From JAKLKS01 sp964370855 (lineage in GTDB: Bacteria; Planctomycetota; JAJSAM01; JAKLKS01), in contig CAYJMF010000001.1 in NCBI GenBank assembly GCA_964370855.1, positions 124,001 to 188,000 on the forward strand: DNA of 64,000 bases, read 5' to 3'. Position numbers and translations under genes: made by a program. The notes below the pieces were generated by a model. That model searched no databases, was not told the origin of the DNA, and saw only the letters and a program-made list of their open reading frames with translations. How positions within the stretch are numbered: the stretch's first letter is position 1; each line of letters opens with the position of its first letter. This document shows, in pieces, positions 33,824-41,367 of the stretch.

Positions 33824-33857
33824 AACCCCGATGAATCGGGTCGGGTTCCGTATACCC
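33824..33857. repeat. 34-bp dispersed repeat, copy B (inverted relative to copy A)
   Basis: This matches the reverse complement of 3542-3575 with one mismatch. It lies between giant protein D and the lipid operon, 28 bp before its first ATG. TATACC at 33851-33856 inside the repeat could serve as a -10 for that operon. Confidence 0.85.
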
Positions 33858-33885
33858 TTCCTTCCGGCAACGCGGAGACCCGGCC

Positions 33886-34233
33886 ATGAAGACACCGGCG
33901 GTGTCGGTCCTGTACTTCCTCCTCGCCTCGCTCCTCGGGGCCGCGGGGCAGTTCCTCTACAAGGCCGGCGCCGAGCGCGCCGGCGGCTCCCTCCTCTCCT
34001 ACGTCCTCAACGGGAGGATCCTCGCCGGCGTCGCCTGCTACGCCGCCGTCATGGTCCTCTTCGTGGCCGCCTTCAGGAAGGGGGGCTCCCTCACCGTCCT
34101 CTACCCCGTCTACGCCACGACCTTCATCTTCGCCGCGCTCCTGGCCCTCGTCCTCCACGGCACCCCCGTCCGCCCCGCCAACGTCGCCGGGATGATCCTC
34201 CTCGTCGCGGGCATGTACCTCATGGGTCGCTGA
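33886..34233 (+). CDS. Small EamA/SMR-like four-helix membrane protein
   Basis: A 115-residue membrane protein with four helices (VLYFLLASLLGAAGQFLYKA, LAGVACYAAVMVLFVAAF, VLYPVYATTFIFAALLALVL and NVAGMILLVAGMYLMG). The GQFLYKxGAE and LYPVYA stretches are like the EmrE/EamA small transporter family, including ArnE/F-type lipid-sugar flippase subunits. As the first gene of an operon with CDP-alcohol transferase, CdsA and PlsC genes, a lipid or lipid-precursor flippase role is more likely than drug efflux (inference). The gap to the next gene is 8 bp. Confidence 0.85.
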   Translation: MKTPAVSVLYFLLASLLGAAGQFLYKAGAERAGGSLLSYVLNGRILAGVACYAAVMVLFVAAFRKGGSLTVLYPVYATTFIFAALLALVLHGTPVRPANVAGMILLVAGMYLMGR

Positions 34234-34241
34234 GCCCCGCC

Positions 34242-34889
34242 ATGGAGCGTCGCCCCATCGCCTCCCGGGACTCGAGGATGTCGCGCGCCCTCGCCTCCCG
34301 GCTCGCGGGGAGCGGCGTCAGCCCCAACGCCATCTCCGTCGCGGGCATGATCGGCGGCCTCGCCGCCGGAGCGGCGCTCTGGTCCACGGCGGAGGCCCCG
34401 GACCACGCCCGCGCCGCCTGGATCGCCGCGGCGGTCCTCGTCCAGCTCCGCCTCGTCGCCAACATGCTCGACGGCATGGTCGCCCTGGAATCGGGGCGCG
34501 CCTCCCCCGTGGGCGAGCTCTTCAACGAGATCCCCGACCGCGTCTCCGACGCCGCCATCTTCGTCGGCCTCGGGTACGCCGCCGGCGGCAGCCCCGTCCT
34601 CGGCTGGGCCCTCGCCCTCGCGGCGGTGTTCACGGCCTACGTGCGCGCCGAGGGGAGGGTGGCCGGCGCCCCCCAGGACTACGGCGGCCCCTTCGCGAAA
34701 CCGCAACGCATGTTCGCCGTGACGGTGCTCGCCCTCTGGTGCGGCCTCGCGCCGGCCGCGTGGAACCCGGCGTGGCCCGGGGCCGCGCTCGAGGGGATCC
34801 CCGCCTGGGGGACGCTGCTCCTCCTCGCGGGGACCGCGGCGACGGCGCTGCTCCGGCTCCGGCGCATCGCCCGGAACCTCCGCGGATGA
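34242..34889 (+). CDS. CDP-alcohol phosphatidyltransferase with altered active-site motif
   Basis: A 215-residue membrane enzyme. The family signature is D-x2-D-G-x2-A-R-x8-G-x3-D-x3-D. Here it reads N74-M-L-D77-G78-M-V-A81-L82, then G91-E-L-F-N95-E-I-P-D99. So the first Asp is Asn, the Arg is Leu and the third Asp is Asn, while D77, G78, A81, G91 and D99 remain. Normal enzymes transfer a phosphatidyl group from CDP-diacylglycerol to an alcohol with two metal ions; the substitutions should change metal or substrate binding. It may be a distinct subfamily rather than a dead enzyme. The stop overlaps the CdsA start as ATGA. Confidence 0.86.
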   Translation: MERRPIASRDSRMSRALASRLAGSGVSPNAISVAGMIGGLAAGAALWSTAEAPDHARAAWIAAAVLVQLRLVANMLDGMVALESGRASPVGELFNEIPDRVSDAAIFVGLGYAAGGSPVLGWALALAAVFTAYVRAEGRVAGAPQDYGGPFAKPQRMFAVTVLALWCGLAPAAWNPAWPGAALEGIPAWGTLLLLAGTAATALLRLRRIARNLRG

Positions 34890-35881
34890 TCCGGGAGCGG
34901 CTCTTCGGCTGGAGCCACGCCTTCGACCACCCGGTGGCGGTCTGGGTGGCGGCGGGCGCCGTCGCCGCCCTCCTCCTCGCCCCCCTGCTGGCCCTCCTCC
35001 TCACCGCCCTCGGGCGGATGCGGCCGGAGACCCGCAAGGACGTCCTCGCCCGCTGCCTCTCCTGGGCCCTCCTCGCGCCGCTCCTCGTCGGGCCGGTGCT
35101 CCTCGGCGCCGCGTGGACCATCGGGGGGGTGGCGCTCCTCAGCCTCCTCTGCTACCGGGAGTACGCCCGCGCGACGGGGCTCTTCCGCGAGAAGCTGGTG
35201 AGCCTCTTCGTCGTCCTCGGGATCCTCGCCGTGGACTTCGCCGTCCTCGATCACTGGTACGGCTTCTTCGTCGCCCTGTTCCCCCTCTCCGTCGCCTGCA
35301 TCTGCATCGCCGCGATCCTCTCCGACCGCCCGAAGGGGTACATACAGCGCGTCGCCCTCGGGGTCCTCGGCTTCATGCTCTTCGGCTGCTGCCTCGGCCA
35401 CCTCGGCTACATGGCCAACGACGCCGCCTACCGCCCCCTCGTCCTCCTGACCCTCGTCTGCGTGGAGCTGAACGACGTCTTCGCCTACTGCGCGGGGAAG
35501 CTCTTCGGCCGTCGGCGCATCGCCCCCGCCACGAGCCCGAACAAGACCCTGGGGGGCTGCATCGGCGCCCTCGTCCTGACGACGGCCCTGGTCTGCGTCA
35601 TGGGCCGCGCGACCTTCGCCGGCACCGCCATGGACCGGCCCGATCGGCTGATCCTCCTCGGGATCCTCCTCAGCGTGTCGGGGCAGTTCGGGGACCTCCT
35701 CCTCTCCTCCGTCAAGCGGGACCTCGGGATGAAGGACATCGGCACCTTTCTCCCGGGGATGGGCGGGCTCCTCGACCGCTTCGACAGCCTGCTCCTCGCC
35801 GCGCCCGTCGTCTTCCACTACGTCGGCTACTTCAACGGCATCGGCCTCGACCAGCCGACGCGGATCCTCACCGGGGGCTGA
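34886..35881 (+). CDS. cdsA: Phosphatidate cytidylyltransferase (CDP-diacylglycerol synthase)
   Basis: A 331-residue polytopic membrane protein. The C-terminal CdsA signature is seen as SSVKRDLGMKDIGTFLPGMG followed by GLLDRFDS: the S-x-x-K-R-x4-K-D and G-G-x-x-D-R elements are present, with Met in place of the usual His. ELNDVFAYCAGKLFGRR and SPNKTLGG are further family motifs. It makes CDP-diacylglycerol from phosphatidate and CTP, the donor for the enzyme encoded just upstream. The start ATG 34886 overlaps that gene by 4 bp. PlsC follows 2 bp after its stop. Confidence 0.93.
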   Translation: MIRERLFGWSHAFDHPVAVWVAAGAVAALLLAPLLALLLTALGRMRPETRKDVLARCLSWALLAPLLVGPVLLGAAWTIGGVALLSLLCYREYARATGLFREKLVSLFVVLGILAVDFAVLDHWYGFFVALFPLSVACICIAAILSDRPKGYIQRVALGVLGFMLFGCCLGHLGYMANDAAYRPLVLLTLVCVELNDVFAYCAGKLFGRRRIAPATSPNKTLGGCIGALVLTTALVCVMGRATFAGTAMDRPDRLILLGILLSVSGQFGDLLLSSVKRDLGMKDIGTFLPGMGGLLDRFDSLLLAAPVVFHYVGYFNGIGLDQPTRILTGG

Positions 35882-35883
35882 GC

Positions 35884-36612
35884 ATGGAGGAGTGGAAGCT
35901 CGAGCCGGCCCGCGACCTGGGGGTGCCGCTGGCGAAGCGGCCCCTGGATCTGCGGCGGGAGAGCGGGCTGCTGGAGAGCGGTGCCCACCTCGCCTGGTCG
36001 GCGGCGCTCCGGGTCCACTTCGCCCTGTGGCACCGGATCCGCATCGAGGGGCGCGAGCACCTCCCCGCGGAGCCCCCCTACGTCGTCGCCGCCAACCACG
36101 GGAGCCACCTCGACGCGCTGGCGCTGGCGTCGGCGCTTCCCTGGCGGATGAACGACCGCGTCTTCCCCCTCGCCGCGGGGGACGTGTTCTTCGCGGCGCC
36201 GCTTCCGGCGGGCTTCGCGGCCTTCGTGATGAACGCGCTGCCCCTCTGGCGGCGGAACTGCGGGGCCCACGCCATGGAGACGCTGCGGGCGCGCATCGTG
36301 GAGGAGCGCTGCGTCTACATCCTCTTCCCCGAGGGGACCCGGTCGCGGACCGGGGAGCCGGGCCGCTTCAAGGCCGGCATCGGGATGCTGGTCGCGGGGA
36401 CCCCCGTGCCCGTCGTCCCCTGCCGCATCGAGGGCGCGTTCCGGGCCCTCCCCCCGGGCGCCGTCCTCCCCCGGCCCCGGAAGGTGGTGCTGCGGTTCGG
36501 GCCGCCGCTCTCCTTCGGGGACCTGGCCCCGGATCGCGAGGGGTGGTCCCGGGCGGCGGCGCGCGTGGAGGAGGCGGTGCTCGGGCTGGGGGCGGACATG
36601 ACCCGGCGATGA
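35884..36612 (+). CDS. plsC: 1-acyl-sn-glycerol-3-phosphate acyltransferase (PlsC family)
   Basis: A 242-residue acyltransferase with motif I N71-H-G-S-H-L-D77 (NHx4D), motif III FPEGTRSRTGEPGRFKAG and a VPVVPCRIEGAF motif IV. It acylates lysophosphatidate to phosphatidate, the substrate of CdsA, so the three genes form a short lipid pathway. It starts 2 bp after cdsA. Its stop overlaps the ATG at 36609 of the thioredoxin-like gene (ATGA), so that gene belongs to the same operon. Confidence 0.92.
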   Translation: MEEWKLEPARDLGVPLAKRPLDLRRESGLLESGAHLAWSAALRVHFALWHRIRIEGREHLPAEPPYVVAANHGSHLDALALASALPWRMNDRVFPLAAGDVFFAAPLPAGFAAFVMNALPLWRRNCGAHAMETLRARIVEERCVYILFPEGTRSRTGEPGRFKAGIGMLVAGTPVPVVPCRIEGAFRALPPGAVLPRPRKVVLRFGPPLSFGDLAPDREGWSRAAARVEEAVLGLGADMTRR

Positions 36613-37838
36613 CGGGAGACGGGCAGAAGGGAGCCATGGGAATCACCTCCTCCCGGATGGCGGCGCTGGCCATTCCCCTGCTCCTCCTCGCGGCCTGCTC
36701 GACGGGGAGCGCCTTCACCGCCGCCGCGGCGCCGCCGCGGGGGACGCCCGGGGAGACGGGCATCTCCTTCTTCCACGAGGGAGCGGAGGTCGCCCTCGAG
36801 GAGGGCGTCCCTCCCGGACTCCGGACCCTCCCCCCCGACCTCGGCCCCCGGCCCCGGGGAGTCCTCCTGCCCACGCCCCTCGGACGGTACGCGGTCCTCG
36901 TGGACGCGGCGGATCCCGCCCGGCCGCCGCGGATGTGGGTGGACGCGGCGGGGGACGGCGACCTCGCCGCCGACGCGCCGCTGTCCGGGGAGTGGCACGA
37001 GGGCAGGACGGCCTACGTCTCCGGGGAGGCGATTCTCCGTCTGCCGGCGCCCGGCGCGGGGACCCGCGGTTTCCCCCTCCACCTCTCCTGCCGCGTTCCC
37101 CTCGACGGGCCGGCGACCCTCGAGGTCGTGGCGGCGGAGTGGCTCCTCGGGCGCGTCCCCCTCGGGGGGCGGGAGTTCCCCTTCGCCCTCCGCGACGCCG
37201 ACGGGGACGGGGACTACTCGCGGATCGCGGGCGTCGAGATCGGGTTCGATCGGGACGGGGACGGCGTCATCGACGGCGGCCGGGAGTTCGGGGAGTGCTA
37301 CGCCGCCGACGGTCGCTTCGACCTCGGGACCGGCACGTTCCGGATCTCCTCCATCGCGGAGGACGGTTCGGCGGTGACCTTCGAGCCGGCCTGGCCGGCC
37401 GCGGCGGTGCGGCCCTTCCTCGGGGTCGGCGACCCGGCGCCCCCCATCCCGGGGACCGACCTCGACGGCCGCCCCATCTCCCTCGAGGAGTACCGTGGCC
37501 GCACCGTGCTCCTCCTCTTCTGGGCGGAGTGGTGAGGACCGTGCGTCGGGGAGATCCGTGAGATCTCCGGGGACAGGGAGGCCATCGAGAAGGCGTTGGG
37601 CGGAGTCGTCGTCGGAGTCTGTCTCGACGAGGACGCCGCCAGGGCGCGCGCCTTCCTCGCCGCGGAGGGGAACCCCTTCCGCTCCGCCTTCAACGGCGGC
37701 TTCTGGAACGGGACCGTGGCGCGCGCCTACGGCGTCCAGGCGATCCCGAGGAGCTTCCTCATCGGCCCCGACGGGAGGATCCTCCGGCGGGAGGTGTTCC
37801 CGTCGATGCTCCTCGAGGAGGCGGGGGCCGGGCGCTGA
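36609..37838 (+). CDS. TlpA-like thioredoxin lipoprotein, probable selenoprotein (in-frame TGA at 37533 = Sec309)
   Basis: Read through one TGA, this is a 409-residue protein. A lipoprotein signal ends in the lipobox LLAAC (Cys30). A beta-rich region contains two EF-hand-like loops (DADGDGDYSR, DRDGDGVIDG). From about 280 it is a TlpA/AhpC thioredoxin domain: GDPAPPIPGTDLDGRP, then VLLLFWAEW, TGA, GPC, and later YGVQAIPRSFLIGPDGRI with the cis-Pro loop. Homologues have Cys where TGA stands (W-C-G-P-C), so Sec309-G-P-Cys312 is expected. A 7-bp hairpin with loop CGUGA begins 14 nt after the TGA. The frame is unbroken on both sides and the second half cannot stand alone. ATG 36609 overlaps plsC; ATG 36636 is an alternative. 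A sequencing error or a nonsense mutation is the competing explanation. Confidence 0.82.
37550..37568 (+). promoter_or_regulatory. Candidate bacterial SECIS element
   Basis: GGAGATC (37550-37556), loop CGTGA (37557-37561) and GATCTCC (37562-37568) form a perfect 7-bp stem. The apical loop starts 21 nt after the TGA (37533-37535) and has G then U in it. Both the distance and the loop agree with the known requirements for SelB-dependent recoding in bacteria. It lies within the coding sequence, as bacterial SECIS elements do. Confidence 0.68.
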
Positions 37839-37889
37839 CGGAATCCCGGCGTGGAGCCGCGCCCGCCCCCGGTGTACCCTCCTCCTCGC

Positions 37890-39380
37890 ATGCGTTCCTC
37901 CTCCCTCCAGGCCCTCCGCGCCCTCCTCGCCGTCGCCATGGCGGCGCTCTTCTACGCCATCGTCCTCGGGGTCCTCGCGCTCGTGGTCCGCCACCTCGTC
38001 GGGAAGTGGAGTTCCCCGTCCGGGTTCGACATGGACTACGGCGACTTCCTCCTGACCCTCAGCGCGCTGGCGATCCCCTGGGCGCTCTGGCCGCGGCGGG
38101 ACGAGTTCATTCCGCCCGGTCCCCGGCTGGAGCCGGCGGCCCACCCCGCGCTCTTCCGGATGCTCGAGGAGGTGGCCGCCGCCGCGGGCCAGCCGATGCC
38201 GGAGGAGGTCTACCTCATGGGCGACTTCAACGCATGGGTGCGGGAGGCGGAGGGGCCCGCCCGGGGGCGGAGCCGATCGGTCATGGCCATCGGATACCCC
38301 CTCTTCCTCGCGCTCCCGCCGGCGCCGCTCCGCGCCATCCTGGCCCACGAGTTCGGCCACTACCACGGGGGCGACACCCGGAACGCCCTCCGCTTCTACC
38401 GGGTGGACCGGGTGCTCGTGCGGACGGTGAACGGGCTGCGCTTCTTCAGCGGATACGTCTGGCTGCCCTTCTGGCTCTATTACCGCCTGTTCCGCACGGT
38501 CACCATGGCCGTCTCCCGCCGCCAGGAGCTCGCGGCGGACCGGCTCGCCGCCTCCATCGCCGGGCCGGAGGCGATGGGCACGGGGCTCTCCGCACTGCAC
38601 TCCCTGGCACCCCCCTCCAACGGGTTCTGGGAATCCGACATGAAGGCCATCCTCGACGCCGGCGTCCGGCCGCCGCTCCTCGAGGGGCTCCGCAGGGCGC
38701 TCCGCAATCCCCTGCTCCGGAAGGCGGCGGAGGACTGCCTGGCGGAGGCGCGCACGGTGCGCCGGGCGAAGCTGACCGACTCCCACCCGACCCTTCCGCA
38801 GCGCCTCGCCGCCCTCGGCGTGGCGGCGGAGCCGACGGTCCCCTCCGGGGAGGAGGATTCCGCGGCGCTCCTCGGCCCGGTGGACCACCTCGAGGACGCC
38901 CTCCTCGGGAAGCGGGACCGGGGGAAGCTCGAGGCCGTCCCCTGGGAGGAGGTCGGCGAGCGGGTCGAGATCCCGGAACTGCGGAAACTGGTGGCCAGGA
39001 ACCGCCGCGCGCTGCGCGGCCTCACCCCGAGCGACATGCCGACGCGGAAGAGGGACGTCAAGCGGATCGCGAGGAGGACGAAGGCGGGTTGGCCGGGCCT
39101 CCTCGACCACAACGTGCGGAAGCACACGGCCTCCCTCGTCCTCGGGGGCGCCCTCCTCCTCCTCCTGCGGGAGAAGGGGTGGACCTTCGAGTGGTACCCG
39201 GGCGAGCCCCTCGTGTGCCACCGGGACGGGGTCCGCGTCCACCCCTACCGGGTCGTGGACGACCTCATCGACGGCACCCTCCCGCTCGAAGAGTGGCTCC
39301 GCACCGCCGAGTCCATCGGCATCGCCCACGAGAGCCTGGAGGCGGTGGCGGCGCGGGCGGCGCAGGGGAAGGCGGGGTGA
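37890..39380 (+). CDS. M48-family membrane zinc metallopeptidase
   Basis: A 496-residue protein. Two N-terminal helices (VAMAALFYAIVLGVLALVV and LTLSALAIPWALW) anchor an M48 (HtpX/Ste24-like) domain. The zinc motif is H153-E-F-G-H157 in AILAHEFGHYHGGD, and the third ligand is the Glu of SRRQELAADRLAA. A later SHPTLPQRLAAL motif is also typical. C-terminal residues 330-496 are a helical extension without a recognised domain, including another hydrophobic stretch (ASLVLGGALLLLL). ATG 37890 is preceded by an extended -10 (TG-TACCCT) 9 nt upstream and no Shine-Dalgarno. It probably degrades or processes membrane proteins. Confidence 0.9.
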   Translation: MRSSSLQALRALLAVAMAALFYAIVLGVLALVVRHLVGKWSSPSGFDMDYGDFLLTLSALAIPWALWPRRDEFIPPGPRLEPAAHPALFRMLEEVAAAAGQPMPEEVYLMGDFNAWVREAEGPARGRSRSVMAIGYPLFLALPPAPLRAILAHEFGHYHGGDTRNALRFYRVDRVLVRTVNGLRFFSGYVWLPFWLYYRLFRTVTMAVSRRQELAADRLAASIAGPEAMGTGLSALHSLAPPSNGFWESDMKAILDAGVRPPLLEGLRRALRNPLLRKAAEDCLAEARTVRRAKLTDSHPTLPQRLAALGVAAEPTVPSGEEDSAALLGPVDHLEDALLGKRDRGKLEAVPWEEVGERVEIPELRKLVARNRRALRGLTPSDMPTRKRDVKRIARRTKAGWPGLLDHNVRKHTASLVLGGALLLLLREKGWTFEWYPGEPLVCHRDGVRVHPYRVVDDLIDGTLPLEEWLRTAESIGIAHESLEAVAARAAQGKAG

Positions 39381-39407
39381 TGAGGGACCGGAGGGGGCCC
39401 CCGCTCC

Positions 39408-41225
39408 CTACTTCCCCGCCTTCCCGCCCCACTCGATCCACTCCTTCTCCAGGTCGGCGAGCTTGACGCCGAGGGCCTCCTCGAGGGCCGCCGCGCGCCC
39501 GGCCGGTTCCACGGGGGTGCGGGCGATCTTCGGCAGCACCTCCCTCCACTTCTCCGAGCGGGGGCCGCGGGAGACGAAGGCGTAGAAGGCGCCCGCCTGC
39601 AGGAAGAGCGCCTCCGAGGTCCCGGCGCCGCCGGAGGCGTCGTCGCGGGCGTAGAGGTCGGGGATCGCCACGAACTCCGCGAGCGGGACGAACGTTCCCG
39701 TGCGCAGGTTCGGCGCGAACTCCGCCGCCGCGTCCCCCTTCTCCCAGGCCCTCTCCACGAGGACCGCCATCCCCTCCTGCAGCCAGGAGCCCCCCTCCTT
39801 CCCGCGGCCCCGGTGGAAGAGGGAGTGGACCAGCTCGTGGACCATCTGCGAATCCTCCGGCGCGCGGTAGGAGAGGACGATGCCGCGGGCGTTGCCGACG
39901 GCCGTGAGGCGCGCCGCCGCCCCCTCCGACCACCGCCACTCCCGCACGAGGAACTTCTTCAGCGTCTCCGGGTTCTGGAAGCAGTAGACGGGGATCGCCC
40001 GGTCGAGCTCGGGGAGCGCGAGGAGCTTCCGGGCGAACTCGTGGGCCTTCTCCAGCCCCGCGGGGAGCTTCGCCGCGGCGGCCGAGGAATCGGTGTAGAG
40101 ATCGAAGTGGGCCGAGGGGCGGTGCATCCCCTTTCCGGCCTTCCTGTCCCCGAAGAGCATCCGGCAGACCTCCTCCTCGGAGAGGGTCCACCCCCCCTTG
40201 CCGCGGACGAGCTCGACGTCGTCGAGGAGGAGCACCCCCTTCACGGGCTTGAAGACGAAGATGCCGAGGTCCTCGCACCGGTCGGCGTCGAAGCTCCCCT
40301 GCTCGCGCATCTTCGGGATCTGGATCTCCACGGTCTGCCACTTCCGGCCCGGCTTCGGCACCTGCTCGGTGAGCGCGTTGGTGAATCCCGTCTGCAGCTT
40401 CACCTCCAGGGGCTGCGAGTCGTCGCCCTCGGCCCGGACCTTGAACCGGATGGTCCGGTAGTCGCGCAGGTTCCTCGGCAGGTCGAGGAAGTAGAGGGCC
40501 GCGGGGTCCGTCGTCCCGTCGATCTCCCAGCGCAGCACCGCCTTCTTCTTCTCGGGAACGGCGGCGATGGTCCCCCCCTTGAAGTCGATGCGGTCGCCGA
40601 CGGCGGGGTCCTCGAAGTCGTCGAGGACCCAGGCCGGCTCCATCTCCCGCGCCCGCCGCTCCGGGGAGATCTCCGTGGTCCGCTCGAGGACGACGTCGTC
40701 CACGAGGTACTCCCCCTTCCCCGGCTTCAGCAGGGTGAGGTCGATGCGGACGACCTTCGCGGGATCGTAGGCGCCCCTCACCGGCGTGCGGGCGAGGTCC
40801 ACGGCGAAGGTCGTCCACTTCTCCGTGATGCCGGGGATGCGGAGGTAGGTCTCGTCCGTCGTCGTCGTGAAGACGCGGAGGTAGACCATCCCCGCTCCCG
40901 GGCCCTCGCGGCGGATGCGGAAGCGGACGCACTTCCAGGGGGAGAAGTCGGCGGGGAGGTTCTTGAACTGGAGGGCCGCCTCCTCCCCGTTCCCCGGCAG
41001 GGTCCAGCGGGCCACGCGCCCGGGGCCGTCGTCGGGGTCCGGGACGGACCGGTACCCGCAGCCCTTGATGAGGATCTTCGCGTCGAGGGCGGGATCCTCG
41101 AAGTCGGCGACGACGAACCGCTCCCCGTCCGGGGGGTCGCCGTCCCCCGCGGGGGATGCAGGGGGCGTGGCCGCCAGCACCGCAAGCGCCGCCGCCGCCG
41201 CGAAACGAAGCATCGCGATCCTCAT
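39408..41225 (-). CDS. Secreted HELVH metallopeptidase with two N-terminal carbohydrate-binding-like domains
   Basis: A 605-residue secreted protein. The signal peptide is residues 1-26 (LAVLAATPPASPA). Two CIA30/CBM11-like beta-sandwich domains follow (FVVADFEDPALDAKILIKG; WVLDDFEDPAVGDRIDFKGG), each ending in LVDDVVLER or LLDDVELVR. The C-terminal domain is a gluzincin-like peptidase with H463-E-L-V-H467 in MVHELVHSLFHRG and a downstream Glu in WLQEGMAVLVE, as in DUF1570/MA-clan proteins. GGGAGGAGG precedes ATG 41225. It is convergent with the M48 gene. Substrate unknown; a role in the cell envelope or polymer degradation is likely. Confidence 0.86.
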   Translation of the reverse strand: MRIAMLRFAAAAALAVLAATPPASPAGDGDPPDGERFVVADFEDPALDAKILIKGCGYRSVPDPDDGPGRVARWTLPGNGEEAALQFKNLPADFSPWKCVRFRIRREGPGAGMVYLRVFTTTTDETYLRIPGITEKWTTFAVDLARTPVRGAYDPAKVVRIDLTLLKPGKGEYLVDDVVLERTTEISPERRAREMEPAWVLDDFEDPAVGDRIDFKGGTIAAVPEKKKAVLRWEIDGTTDPAALYFLDLPRNLRDYRTIRFKVRAEGDDSQPLEVKLQTGFTNALTEQVPKPGRKWQTVEIQIPKMREQGSFDADRCEDLGIFVFKPVKGVLLLDDVELVRGKGGWTLSEEEVCRMLFGDRKAGKGMHRPSAHFDLYTDSSAAAAKLPAGLEKAHEFARKLLALPELDRAIPVYCFQNPETLKKFLVREWRWSEGAAARLTAVGNARGIVLSYRAPEDSQMVHELVHSLFHRGRGKEGGSWLQEGMAVLVERAWEKGDAAAEFAPNLRTGTFVPLAEFVAIPDLYARDDASGGAGTSEALFLQAGAFYAFVSRGPRSEKWREVLPKIARTPVEPAGRAAALEEALGVKLADLEKEWIEWGGKAGK

Positions 41226-41323
41226 GGAGGCCTCCTCCCTTCGACATCGTGGAGATTAGGGGGAATGCCCCCGGGGATCGAGGGCGAACCGGGGACCGGC
41301 GTGACCGGAGACGGGGATCCATT

Positions 41324-41340
41324 GTATCCCCTTATGATAC
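41324..41340. repeat. 17-bp dyad GTATC-N7-GATAC, copy 4
   Basis: GTATC-CCCTTAT-GATAC lies 27 bp beyond the stop of sigma fusion 3 and about 100 bp before the start of the HELVH peptidase gene, both on the minus strand. Confidence 0.75.
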
Positions 41341-41367
41341 ACTTGACGCTATCGACGACGCCCCCCC

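Noticed and set aside
37533..37535. Simple nonsense mutation making two half genes
   Set aside because: The TGA is exactly at the redox Cys, a SECIS-like hairpin follows, and both sides keep coding character. I favour selenocysteine but keep mutation or sequencing error as the alternative.
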